Shown here in pieces: positions 12,105-24,877 of a DNA stretch of 64,000 nt. Origin of the DNA: Mortierella alpina (Eukaryota > Mortierellomycota > Mortierellomycetes > Mortierellales > Mortierellaceae); NCBI GenBank assembly GCA_029449245.1, contig JANATF010000012.1:186001-250000 (forward strand), given 5' to 3'. The stretch's first letter is position 1. Each line of letters begins with the position of its first letter. A model generated the notes under the pieces. The model made no database searches. It saw only the letters and a program-made list of their open reading frames with translations, and was not told where the DNA came from. A program made the translations under genes and the position numbers.

Positions 12105-15047
12105 TGGGCATTTGATCTGTAGCAATATCTCCTGTAAATATATATATATAAACTACGGGACTCATTGCAAGTGCCATCAGCATCACTTGTTCAGGACATA
12201 TTTGAGTGGAATCAAAGACTGTTGACGGAGGATTTGGCTTTCGGAAAATCTATCGCAGTCGAAACCTTTCCTCCGCTCAGGTGTCAAAGGGCAGCGCCGC
12301 ATCCACTCCAGGGGTCAAAATATGTACAGCAAAAGTAAAAATACATTTTACACCCCTGTCTGGAGGACCATGCACCACAAGGCAAGGTCATCCGGACAAA
12401 AGTGAACAAATTTGGAGTTGTTTGTCGAAAACTACGCAAGTCATGACTGTCGATCAGCCGCCTTGCTACAAGAGTGAGTGAAGAAGTGATGGGGAGCGTC
12501 GGTAAAATTGACCGAGTGAGAAGGATCAACGCCTAGGGCTCTCGCAGAAAAGTGTTTCCATCCCCGCTACTGAGGGGTTCTCAAACAAGCATTTTCTTTC
12601 CGCTTGGACCGGGAATGCGCGCACAAAACGACGTCAAAGAAGCAGAGCCCACTTGTTGAGAGCAAAAGTGCACACATTCCAGGGGATGTGGCGCATTTCT
12701 CGCATCTCTGCTATGACTTGATAAAGTCGTGTATATATATAACCTGAGATCATCGTCATGGTTCAAGACAGAAGGAGCATTTATCCGATCAGACGCCTGT
12801 TGCCAGAAGGACGATGCATCAAACATCCGTCAGCCCCCCTAATACGCAAAGATGATGTCTGTTTGTGTCCCTCCCGCCCACTGCAACTTGGTCTGCATCA
12901 GACATGACGCTCCGGTATAAAAAAAGAACAAGCAGCTGGAGACGATGATGCTCTTGGTCTCTTACTACACTGTGTATGGTGCAGTCAAAAACGAAAAGCC
13001 GCTGCCGCTGTCGCCCAAGCGGGTGAGCAATGCCACAGCAGCTTCTATTTTCGGACGACCAAAACACCGAATGGCCTTTTGGGCGTTTTTTTTTTGTTTG
13101 TACAGGCTCAATAGATTAGACTAAAGTAGTGTGCTACTTGTGTACTCTCTGCTCTTGAGGACATCTCCACCACGGTTGCAACGAGGGCTCTTAAGGACAT
13201 CTCTACATGTAAGCGCGCCACCTTAAACATGTCTTGTTGTCATTTGTCATACCTGAGGGGTCATGGAAGGCCAAAGTTTGGTAAGGCCCTGTCGGTTTCT
13301 TGAATGCTATAATGACAGATATGCCAAAATGAACAGCATCAACAAAGTCGCCAAGGTACTCAACAACTTCTGGTCGCAGAGCAGCGAAAACTTTGTGTAC
13401 ATATACATCTCGAGAAGGATGAAGGTTGCTAACAATCGTAGGAGGTGCTACTCAGGTAACAGTTTGAAAGTGCCTAGAGGCTCACCGTATAAAGCATCTT
13501 TGCAAAATCGCGCTATCGTGCGAGAGCAAATAAGCAACGGTTTAAAAATAAGTGCATGCTACTGCAGGCAATGTGTATCCTGGCTGGACAGACCTAATCC
13601 TAGACTCTGTAGACTCTGGGTCTGCTGGGCCATGCTTACTCTGCATTCCTCGCTTAAAGAGGCATTCTGACAAGAGAGCTTTGTAGCCGACAATTTTGGC
13701 TGGAATGATTGGCGGGAAGCATCAGGGTACTTGGACGAGAGCTACATTAACGACGGCTTGCACCTTTTATCACCAGCGAGGTGTAACACAATTTAAGCAG
13801 CTCCGCCCCTTACGAGCCCCTCCTCCCCTCCTTAAACCTTTCGGCTCTCAAAAGGGTGAGCACATGGACGTTCTGAAGAGAACAAAAAGAGAGAAAAAAG
13901 AGTTGAGGCTAACAAGCAGCCTGACAATCAGGTCGTTGTGGCTCACAGATAAAAATACTCATTCCTCACGTCTGCCCCTTTGGTGTCCTGTCTCCTGGCT
14001 GATTCGCGTTCTCCTGGATGCCCAGAAATAACTCTCCTCGAATACCATTTTCTGTTCGCCTTACGAGCACGTTGTTTTTGCATGATCGATATGCCTATAT
14101 AAAAGGTTCTTGGTGAGCAAAAGAGAGGATGCATTAAAAGTACTGTTATTGTACAGTGCAGCATCGGGAGCTGTGGAGAGGCGATAAGCAACAAATATAA
14201 TGATGACAGATTCTACCCCAGTTTATCCAGACCGAGACTCGAAAAGTGGCCAGATCTGGCCTGTTGGACAGTTGCGGGCATTCATTCTCAAAGGTGACCC
14301 CGGAAGAAACAATGAACATGCTGACAAGGACGATCCCACACACCTTCACTGACGACACAACGACAGTGCTATGAACAAACGATGGTGTACAAGTGCAGTA
14401 CACACACTGTGGTGCGATCGAACAGAACTAAAGGAGGGGGGGGAGGGAGGGGCACTAGTGTTCGAGCAAGCATTATCGACGATTATTTCATGGTTTGGCA
14501 ATAATTGAATGGACGAATGAATTGCGCGACAGCAAAATGTCCGGCCAGTCTCCGAAGCCAATTGAATGGGCAAACGAGAAGCAAAGATAGGGCCAGGGAC
14601 AAAGGCCGTCGAGGGGTCGCTCCCCTCGACACACTGTTTGCACACCCCTTGTGTGCGCCAGGTAGAGGCCCAATACAATTTTTGAACTGAAATGGTGATT
14701 GAATACAGTGCACATCCACCAGGGATCGTCAGTGTGGGCAAAAATTATATACGATGACTTTCCGGCCAGACCAGCGCAAGCAGCGCCGTAGCGTTCTGCA
14801 GAAAGTTCCTGGCCAGCGTCGCATCCTCCGTGCCTTTTGTTTTCCCTCCGTTTTTTTTATATATATCTCTCCTCCAGCCTCTCCTCCTCTTTTTTTTCTC
14901 TCTCACTCTTCGCAATTCCCCTCTATCGCCTCTATCTCATTCCCTCTCTCTCTCCATCCCATTTTTCGCCGACCCTCTTCCTCGGCCACCTCGCATCGCC
15001 TTCCCTCCTCTCCCCTACCTCCACCAACGTCCACACACACACACACC
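12105..15047. other. 2.9-kb intergenic region
   Basis: No gene could be supported. TATA-like boxes occur at about 12730 (TATATATATAACC) and 14094 (CTATATAAAAGG) without a recognisable gene after them. The longest frames (for example 13263-13670) lack codon bias and family resemblance. From about 14830 to 15040 the sequence is strongly pyrimidine-rich and forms the promoter and leader of the next gene. Confidence 0.5.
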
Positions 15048-15954
15048 ATGCTTGTCAAGACGATCCTCTTTCTTGTTGCAGCCGCCGCTCCCGCATTCGC
15101 CTATGAGCCCATCACCTGCACGAGAAACGACACCCAGGACCTGACCAAGGCCCTGCACATCACCACCTCCATTACCGATGCCGACAACTTTTGCACAATG
15201 ATGACCGGATACGGTGTCAGACCTGTCGCTCCCAACGAGGGGTGCGCAGAGGTCTACTGCCACGGCAAGATTGTGTCTGATGGCCACCCCATGCCCGCGG
15301 GCTATATCCTCTCCACCCATTACCTGAAGAACACATCCTATGTCCAGGTCACTGGTTGTATCGATTCTTCTGTTTGGGGCCAGGACCCTATGGACGATGG
15401 TGGACAGATGGACTCCCACGGTTGGCCCTTCGCCTGTCAGGGTTACCCCAAGTTCGTCTCTTTGATCGAGCCTGCTACCAACACCTTCTGTATCCGCTGC
15501 TGTGACAAGGACACCAACGACGACTGCAATACCAGTAAGTAGAAAAAAACCATCTATCGTTTGAAGGTACACAAGGGCGTTACCATGAACACATCTCGAT
15601 GACAAACATTCCACTTACACTTTCTCTCTCACTACTTGACTAACCTTCATAGGCATTTCCACCAAGGGATGCTGGAACGTTATTCCAAACGGTCAGTACA
15701 CAATGGCTGACGGAAGTGCCTGCAAGCCCCCCAACAACTCGACGGTTCCTTCCTCGTCGGCCTCTGCTGGTGTCCCCACAGCCACCGGCTCCACTCCCAG
15801 TGCAACCATCTCTGTCTCTGTCGGAACCCCAGGCACCGGCACCAGCACTGGCGGCAACGCCAATCCCACCAATGCTGGACCTCGTCTGTCTTACTCTTTG
15901 GAGTTTGTCGGATCCATCGCTGTTTTTGCAATGGCCGTCGCTGCTGCCCTTTAA
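15048..15954 (+). CDS. secreted, probably GPI-anchored protein of unknown function
   Basis: Two exons (15048-15534, 15653-15954) encode 262 aa. The N-terminus is a textbook signal peptide (MLVKTILFLVAAAAPAFA, cleavage near residue 18). The ectodomain of about 170 residues contains many cysteines, including CIRCCDKD and TKGCWNV, and N-glycosylation sequons such as NDT and NTS. It is followed by a Ser/Thr/Gly-rich linker (about 190-240) and a C-terminal hydrophobic tail (SIAVFAMAVAAAL) after a small-residue stretch, the pattern of a GPI-attachment signal. It should sit on the plasma membrane or in the cell wall. I recognise no enzyme domain. A longer frame runs upstream to 14754, but the signal peptide fixes the start at 15048. 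The promoter is CT-rich, suggesting strong expression. Confidence 0.85.
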
Positions 15955-17572
15955 GAAGGACAATAGAAAGAAAAAAAAATATGCATAAGATTGACCTAGA
16001 AAGGATACACATAACCCCCACCCCTCACCTCCCCCTTGTTGCAACTTCGCCCACACTCCTTCAAAACACCTCCTTGCCCGTTGTGCAACGTCTCTCCTTC
16101 CCCATTCCTTCTTCTCACCCTTCTAACCCTCTTACAAACTAATAAAAAAAAATTAAAATGAAGCAACTCCCCCTCTCCTTTAGAAATAAGGAAGAACCAT
16201 TTTGTGCCAGAAGCAAATGCATATGGCTGGTTTCTGTATCGGCTTTGGACGCAAAACACAGATAGGAGAGGAAAAATGAAGAGACGGTAGTGGAGGAGGC
16301 GGGGGGGGGGGGAGAGGAGGAGTCTGAACCCACTTGTCGTACTTTTTTTCATAACTCCACTACGTTTCTGTACTGGGTAGGGGGGGGTAGGAGTGGTCTT
16401 GAACGCTAAAAATGGCAATACACACCCAGCAGGATCATGCGCGTAAGCAAAAAAAAATAATATATAATGCGTTTTCCCAAGAGGCGCCCAACACAGTCAT
16501 CGGCTTGCTATTCATTATTCAGTCCTGTCTGACTTGTGTGTACTTCAGGGTCATAAGCAGACAAAAAAGTGACAACCTTAAAAAAAAACATGAGCCGTGA
16601 AAAAGTTGGCCTAATTCGAATAGAAGAGACGATAGCGTTTCGTTGGACCTAACCTTGGGATCACTGCCGAACAAAAACAAACAACCCCTAGTCTTAATCC
16701 CGGGTACCATAATACACTAGCGATGCATTATACCTGGGAAAAAAAGAGCAGACTATTGTTTTGGCGGGCAGAGTGAGATTCTCCTCTGGCTTTGCTCTTT
16801 TTTCTAATCTACTGTCAAAAAAAAAATTCATTACACACAAATCATCCCCCCACCACAGCGCTTATTTCTTTCTGTCTTGCAGATTGCCAAAGAGCAAACA
16901 ACGGGTCCTACAAGGATGGACGGTCTAGTGTACAATATCCTCGAGCTGGTCGAGAAAGTGAACCGCAGCCCGCCGGCTCTCGCACCAACGCACACTACTG
17001 CATCCGGTAGTATGAGCAGCAAAAATACCGATAGACTAACGGGTTTACTCCTGAACATGAATGTTCGGACTTTTTTTTTCTGCTTGATAGACGCCAGAAA
17101 CGCGTGTTGTACGGATCTGAAACAAATATTTGGCCTGGCGTATTGTTATCACTCCCTCGGAGAGACGCATAAACTTGACACAGGTACCGCCAGTTGTACG
17201 TGGTAGTGTGTAGTGTGTCAATGCATACAGGACATGTGTGCATTGGCCCTCGAGGTCGCATGGTTTCTTTTCATGTGCAAAAGCGACGTTGAAGATAAAC
17301 CATGCAAATACATATACGCGATGCGGAAACAGTACAACGATGCGCATGCAGCACTCTGTTCTCCAATGGCGCTCAGCTCAGTCTCAGTCTCTCATCTGCA
17401 CCAACATACTTTACGGCGTCAAAACGGCCACATCGACACGAGAAAAATGCATACTGAGTGAAAATTTACTGAATAAAAGGGAATACACAAACTACTAATG
17501 GCACAAGAACTTTTCTACATTGCTGATGGCAGCAGAGGGGAGGAGGGGAGGTTGTATCTGGTCTAATCTGAT
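15955..17572. other. 1.6-kb intergenic region between convergent genes
   Basis: Holds the 3' UTRs of the secreted protein (+) and URA2 (-). There are several A or G homopolymer runs (for example G at about 16302-16312) but no supported gene. Confidence 0.5.
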
Positions 17573-20500
17573 CTAGAAGGACTTGCCCAAGACCTATTTT
17601 GCAGCGGAAGAAAAAACGGCGGAAGAGAACAAATGTCAGTCAACTTGTATATCTTTTTGAAGCATTACCTAATGTTACAATGCTTTCCATCAAAAGCAAA
17701 TCACTTTTCGCGCGAAAGGAATAAACTTACAAGAGCCAACAGGGCCATACGGACATAGAGTCCATAGCGCATCTGTCTAAAGTAGGCAGCGCGCTGGTCA
17801 AAGTCGACCTCGGGTTCGATCTCAGAGACACGGGGCAGGGGGTGCATCACCACCATCTGGGTCTTGGCCTTGCTCATCATCTTGTTGTTGATCACATACG
17901 AGCTCTTAACACGCTCATACTCGGCCAGGTCAGCGAACCGCTCCTTCTGCACGCGGGTCACATACACCACATCCGACTCTCCAATGACCTCATTCAAGTC
18001 TGCGTACTCCTTGAAGGCAATACCGGCATTGGTCAGCTCAGCCTTAACCTCCTCAGGCATGCCAAGCGAGGCGGGCGAGACAAAGTTCAGAGTGACGTGG
18101 TAGAACGCCAACAACTTGACCAAAGAGTGGACCGTGCGGCCGTTCTTGAGATCTCCAACCAACGTGATGGTCAAACCATTGACGGTTCCGAGTTCCTCAC
18201 GGATAGTGTACACATCCAAGAATGCCTGGGTAGGGTGCTCGCCAACGCCGTCGCCAGCATTGATAATGGGCACCTTGGAGAACTTGGCAGCAGTGGCGGC
18301 GCTGCCTGGGGCAGGGTGACGGAGGACAATCAGGTCACCATAGCATCCCAGGGTACGGACAGTATCCGCCAAGGACTCACCCTTGACCACCGAGGAAGAG
18401 GATCCATCAGCGCTGACGACAGTTCCACCGAGACGGACCATAGCAGCAGCGAAGGAGCACGAAGTGCGGGTCGAGGGCTCGTAGAACATGGAGCACATGA
18501 CCTTTCCACGGAGCAAGTCAATGGATCCGTTGCGCTCAACCTGCGTGCGCATCTCGTGAGCAAGACCAAACAAAGTGTGGAGCTCGTGGCGCTCAAACTG
18601 CTTCGAGGACAGGATGTGGCGGTGAGAGAAGGGCGAGTTGTTGAGGATGCGCGAAACGGCCGAGGGCATCTCCTTGACAGCTTGTGCAGAAGCACTGGGA
18701 GCCGACTCCATCTGAACACTTCCGCGGCGGGCATCGCTGGCGCGGATGGTGGGCGTCATGGGTGCGACAAACTCAGAGGCAGGTGCAAGGCGAGGAGAGT
18801 GGATGTTCAAGGGGCTGACTCCAGTAGCAATGGCTGCGGGGTGGTGAGCAGCCTTTGTGATCGTCTGAGCAAGGCTCGAGAGATCCTGTCCCTCAGAGCC
18901 GGTAGTGTACCAAGCTCCATCCAAGTAGGCGGTCTCGCCATGGAGGACAACACGGTGAACAGTGCCCGAGAGGGCCTTGCCAGCAAAGGGTCCAGCATTG
19001 CGCGAGAGGACGCAGGCGCGATCGGTCTCAATCTCGACGTAAGAGTCCTTCTGCTCGGGAAGCGAAAAGATCTTGCGGGGGTTGGTGTAGAGCTTGGCGA
19101 CAATGTCCTCCATGGTCAAGCGACCGCGGTTGACAGCATCGACCAGGAGAGGGAGAGCCTCCTCAATACCGGCATCGGCCATAGGCGTGCCCTTCTCGGC
19201 AGCCAGGCGGTATGGCAGCGCACCAATGGTGAAGCAGTCAAAGACGTGCAGGCTGTTCCAGAAGGCATCCTGGTCAACCTTGGAGGGCAGCAGCTTGGAG
19301 CCAGCCTCCTCACGGGTCAAGAATAGCGAGTACACTTCAATGTCGCAGGTCACCTGCAACTCCTTGTCCTTGCTCATCATGATCAAGGCCATGTCGTCAC
19401 GGCTCGACACGCCCGTGATGTGGACGGGGCGGTTGTGGAGACTGGCAAGGAGAAGGATCGAAGCAAGATCAGTGCCCTTGGCATCCGTCACAATGGGGCT
19501 GCTGGCTGGCCAAGAGGTAAAGTGCTTGGCAGCCTCGGCAACATTGGCAATGGCGCGGCCAGCAACGGGCGAGAAGGAGATGAAGAGAGCTGCAGTTTCC
19601 TTCAGGCGGTCGTTGGCATTGTCAACACTGGCGTTCATGGACAGGAAGAAATCGCAGTGGGCGTGTTGACGGCTGTTGGTCAGCGCAATGGCCAAAGTGT
19701 TCTTGTCCTCGACGCTCTTGGGGACACCAGTAGCCATGGCACCAATCACGGTGAATCCAGACGAGATCGACGACTTGGACACGTTCTCAAAGTCCTTGCT
19801 GGCAGCAGCAGCGATGCCAGGGACGAGCGTCTGGATGTTAACAAGACCAGGGAGAGTGATGGTGCGGTTGCTAGTCTTGTAGTCAACCGACTCGATCTCA
19901 AAGCCCTTGTGGCGGGCGAGAGCCTCAACAAACAGCTTGGCGCACTTGACGTTGGTGATCAAAGGAACCGAAAAGTCAACGGCCATACGACGGGTACGGT
20001 AACCCTTCGAGACATAGCTGGCAGGGCGACGGTAACGGTTCTTGGAGGGCAAGTTGATGTACAAGTCAATTAAGTTGTTGGCCAAGTGCTGGTTCAGCGA
20101 GTACTCGGACTTTTGGCTGTCGTTATCGTCCTCAAGAGCCTCAAGGTACTTGACGCTGACACCGTGCTCACTCATAAAGTCAGCTGTGCCCGAGGTGGCA
20201 AAGAGGTTGTAGCCGAGAGCGCGCAGTTTCTTGACCGCGGGAAGCATCTCCTGCTTCTCCTTGAATGAACCGATTGACAACAGCACGTTCTTCTTGGGGA
20301 GCGTGAAGCCGGTCGAGACGAGAGCCTTGATGTAGGCTTCGTACTTGTCCTTGCCAAAGCAAGCAACCTCTCCAGTGGAGGCCATCTCGACTCCGAGAAT
20401 GGGATCAGCACCGGACAGACGCGAGAACGAGAACTGAGGAACCTTGATACCAACATAGCCGGACTTGGGGATAGGCGACTCGGGGTAGGGCTCAACAGGG

Positions 20501-23500
20501 ACACCCAGCATGGCATTAGTCGCCATCTCGATCAAGTCAACCTCCATGACCTTGGATACAAATGGCATCGAGCGCGAAGCACGCAAGTTGCACTCGATAA
20601 CCTTGATCTCGTTGTCCTTGGCAATGAACTGGATGTTATAGCATCCAGTAACGTCCAAGGCCTGACCAATCTTGGCTGTGGCAATCTCAATCTTGCGGAT
20701 TGTCTCGGGGTCCAAGTCCTGAGGAGGGAGAATCAAAGTGGCATCTCCAGAGTGGACACCGGCGTTCTCGACGTGCTCAGAGATGACGTGCATCACCATC
20801 TTTCCGTTGACAGCAATGGCATCCATCTCAATCTCCTTGGCGTCCTCAATATACTTGGAGATGACGACAGGGTGGTCGCGCGACACGGCAGTGGCCTGTC
20901 CGAGGTAGTTGGAAAGATCATCTGCAGAGTAGACGACGTTCATGGCGGCACCAGAAAGGACGTACGAGGGGCGGACCAGGACGGGGTAGCCGACCTTGTT
21001 ACAGAACTCGCCGGCCTCGGCGAACGAGGTCAACTCCTTCCAGAGGGGCTGGTCAACATCAATCTGATCCAACATGCGAGAGAACTTGTAACGGTTCTCG
21101 GCCGTGTCAATCATCTCGGGCGATGTGCCCAAAATCTTGACGTTCTGGCGGTGCAGGGGCAGGGCAATGTTGTTGGGTGTCTGACCACCCATGGCAATAA
21201 CCACTCCTGACGACGTCTCGGCTTCATAGATATCGAGGATGCGCTCCAAGTTGATGTTCTCAAAGTACAGACGATCAGCCTCGTCGTAATCGGTCGACAC
21301 AGTCTCGGGGTTGTAGTTGACCATGACAGTCTTGACACCACGGCTGCGGAGGGTGCGGATAGCACGGACAGCGCACCAGTCAAACTCGACGGACGATCCA
21401 ATGCGGTACACTCCTGAACCAAGCACCATCACTCCCTTGTCCTCAAAGGTGACATCGTGCTCCACAGCGTTGTAAGTCATGTAGAGGTAGTTGGTGAAGG
21501 CAGGGAACTCGGCAGCGACGGTATCGATCTGCTTGACAAAAGGCACGATGCCAGCATCCGTTCGCAGGCGGCGGACAGAGAGCTCGTTGCTCGAGATGGC
21601 ACTGGCAATCTGGCGATCAGAGAAACCGAGCTGCTTGGCAGAGCGGAGCATGCTGGTGGGAACATCCGTGGCGGAGAAGCTGCAGAGAGTCTTCTCGAGA
21701 CGAACAATGTTCTGCAACTTGTTCAAGAACCACTTGTCAATGTTGGTCAACTCCCAGATGCGCTCAACCGAGTAACCCTGGTTGAGGGCGTTGGCGATGG
21801 CAAACACGCGCTGGTCGTTGGGGTTCATCAACTCGTCGTCAATGACGGGGTACGACTCCTTGGCGGCGAATCCAACAAGAGAAGGATCGATGGCACGGAT
21901 AGCCTTCTGGATCGTCTCCTCAAAGGTGCGGCCAATAGCCATGACCTCTCCGACCGACTTCATCGACGAGGACAGAGCCTTGGAGACACGGTCAAACTTG
22001 TTCAAGTCCCAGCGGGGCATCTTGACAACGACATAGTCGAGCGAGGGCTCGAAGCAGGCGCAGGTGACCTTGGTGACCGAGTTGGAGATCTCGTTCAGGG
22101 GGATGTTGAGACCAAGCTTGGCAGCAACAAACGCCAGGGGGTAGCCGGTAGCCTTACTTGCAAGAGCGGACGAACGCGACAAGCGGGCGTTGACCTCGAT
22201 AATGCAGTACTCCTTCGAGAAGGGGTTGAGCGCATACTGGATGTTGCACTCTCCGACAACTCCGAGGTGGCGAATGACGTTGACAGCAGTGGTACGAAGC
22301 ATGTTGTAGTCCTCGTCGGACAGCGTCTGGGAGGGAGCAACGACGATCGAGTCTCCAGTGTGGATTCCGAGGGGATCAAAGTTCTCCATGTTACAGACAG
22401 TGATGCAGTTGTCACGGCAATCACGCACGACCTCGTACTCAATCTCCTTCCAGCCCTTCATCGAGCGCTCAATAAGAACCTGGGGCGATGTAGCAAAGGC
22501 TCTGGAAGTGAGCTCGGCCAGCTCCTCGTCGTTGTTGGCGAATCCGGATCCCAATCCTCCAAGAGCGAAAGCAGCGCGGCAAATGACTGGGTAGCCAATC
22601 TCGTTGGCAGCAGCAATGGCCTCTTGGACATTGACGGCAGTCTGGGCCTGGGCAATCTTCTCGCCGATGGAGAGCATGCGCTGAGCGAAGACCTCGCGAT
22701 CTTCGGTGGCAATGATCGTATCAATAGGGGTACCGAGAACACGGACACCCAAGCCTGCAAACTCGTCCTTCATCTTGATACCGACGCTGAGGGCGGTCTG
22801 ACCACCAAAGGTGACATAGATACCGTCGGGCTTCTCGCGGAGAATGACCTTGCGCACAAACTCGGCAGTGACGGGCAAAAAGTAGACCTTGTCGGCAAGA
22901 CCCTTGGAGGTCTGAATGGTAGCAATGTTGGGGTTGATCAGGACAGTGTAGATGCCCTCCTCCTTCAAAGCCTTGATGGCCTGAGAACCAGAGTAGTCAA
23001 ACTCTCCAGCCTGACCAATCGAGAGACCACCAGATCCGAGAACAAGGACCTTGCGGACGCTGACGCGGGGGTTGAGAGCAGCAGCCTCTTCCTTGGTACC
23101 AACGGGCATGGTGATGGCCTTCAAGGTGCCAGTCTTTCTGAAGTCGTTGACGGCGTTGATAAAGACGTCAAACAGGTACTCTGTGTCGCGGGGACCGGGG
23201 GTCGACTCGGGATGGAACTGGACCGAGAAGATGGGGAGGGTCTTGTGCATGATACCCTCGTTGGATCCATCGTTGGCGTTGACAAACAGCTCCATGAATG
23301 ACTCGGGCAGAGAATCGACATCGACAGCATATCCGTGGTTCTATTATGGAGAGGAGGCAAGATGTTAGTCCCTTTGTAATCTCACCCTGCTTGCAATTGC
23401 GCTCATAGCCAGTGTGACATCAATGTCATGACATGATCATTACCTGGGACGAGATGTAGCAGCGGCCCGAGATCATGTCCGTGCAGGGAATGTTGTGTCC

Positions 23501-24877
23501 ACGGTTACCAAACTTCATCTTCTTGGTGGTGGCACCCGAAGCAAGAGCGAGGAGCTGGTGACCCAAGCAAATACCAAAGATGGGCGTGCGCGCAAGCTGA
23601 AGAGCCTTGGTCAAGTGGCCGATGGTGGCCTGGGTCATGGTGGGATCACCGGGACCGTTGGAGATGAAGAGACCGTCATAGTCGGTGTCGGCGTTGAAGT
23701 CATAGTCCCAAGGAACGACCTTGACCTCGACACCGCGTGCAACGAAGCAGCGGATCTGGTTGTATTTCTGTTGAAAAGCGATGTAAAAGACAATCCTTGG
23801 TCAGCGATGGAACTCGACGATCAACTGCTTCACTGTACATGTTCACAACGTCCATTGCCACTAACCATTCCCACATCAACGGCGAGGATGCGGAGGGGCT
23901 TGCCGTTGGGGCCGAGCAGAGCAGTGGCGGGCTCAGGAGAGTAGATCTTGGGCTCCTTCAAGGACACTGTGAATAAAAGAACAAGGTTGATCGGTTAGCA
24001 TTGGCGACAAGTCATTCAGACTACGCTCTAGAGACATGATAAAAAACCTCCTCCGTACCTTCAGCAACCAAGTTGCGCTCGTTGGGGTCGACCCAGTCAA
24101 CGTTCTGGTATTCCTTCATCCACTCTGCATCGGCAGGGACGACGGTGGGGCCGACAAGGGAGGTGGGGAAGAGGACCTTTCCGAGCATGACACCCTGGGA
24201 GCGGATCTTCTTGGTCATGGCTCTGGTATCGATGCCGTAGATGGCAGGGACGTTGTGCTCCTTGAGCCAGTCGCCGAGCGACGATGTGGCGAGGTAGTGC
24301 GAAAAGTCCTGGGAGTACTGGCCGACGATCAAGCCGGCAATGTGGATCTCGCTCGACTCAAAGTGCTTGGGCAGGTCCTTGAGGAGCGGGTCCATGGTCT
24401 CGCGCGAGGGCACACCGTAGTTGCCGACCAGGGGGAAGGTCAGGACCAGGATCTGGCCCCTGTAGGACGGATCGGTCAAGGACTCGGGGTAGCCGACCAT
24501 ACCTAGCAGATCATGTCAGATCAGATCCACAGATCAGATCGGGTGCGTCAGCGCACGGCCGTGAGAAATTTTCTTCCCGCGTCTCCGCGTCTCCACAAAT
24601 GAGGGTCAAAGCAGCTGCAGCAGAGATCCATCTCTCTTCATTGCCTTCGCGCCCATTGTCCACGGCCACAGCCACTGTCCTTACCTGTCTGGAAGACACA
24701 CTCGCCCGAGATGCTCTTGGTCTCGGCACCGAACGAGATTCCCTGGTAGGACGATCCGTCCTGGAGGACCAAGGTCGCGACCGTCGAGGATGCGGCCAGC
24801 TCGCAGGGAGGGGCCGTGACAGGAGGATGGGGCATGTTGTTAACAGCCGGAACTGAGGTGACCTGGGACAAAGGCAT
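17573..24877 (-). CDS. URA2: URA2/CAD-type carbamoyl-phosphate synthase / aspartate transcarbamylase
   Basis: Six exons (24877-24685, 24502-24059, 23966-23866, 23767-23444, 23340-17731, 17593-17573) encode 2230 aa, the usual CAD/Ura2 length. It carries out the first two steps of de novo pyrimidine synthesis in the cytosol. Domain order: glutamine amidotransferase (about 40-420; nucleophile Cys313 in FGICLGHQ, partner His397 and Glu399 in QFHPES); two ATP-grasp synthetase halves ([19 protein letters not shown] opening, GGLGSG and [17 protein letters not shown] repeats); MGS-like regulatory domain; dihydroorotase-like domain; aspartate transcarbamylase ([33 protein letters not shown]). The dihydroorotase-like domain reads [12 protein letters not shown] where active enzymes have HxH metal ligands, so it is inactive, as known for fungal Ura2. 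UTP feedback through the MGS-like domain is expected from the family. The last exon codes only six residues and the stop. Confidence 0.97.

Noticed and set aside
13263-13670. 135-codon frame in the NAR1-secreted protein gap
   Set aside because: No splice-compatible neighbours, no domain, and composition like random sequence.
14754-15047. Upstream extension of the secreted-protein frame
   Set aside because: The added residues come from a pyrimidine-rich leader (Phe/Ser/Pro/Leu runs). The true signal peptide starts at 15048.
21457-23301. 614-codon open frame antisense to URA2 (also 494 codons at 17842-19326)
   Set aside because: Strong codon bias of a long, highly expressed gene leaves the opposite strand open. 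The translations have no family resemblance, and the sense frame is an unmistakable URA2.
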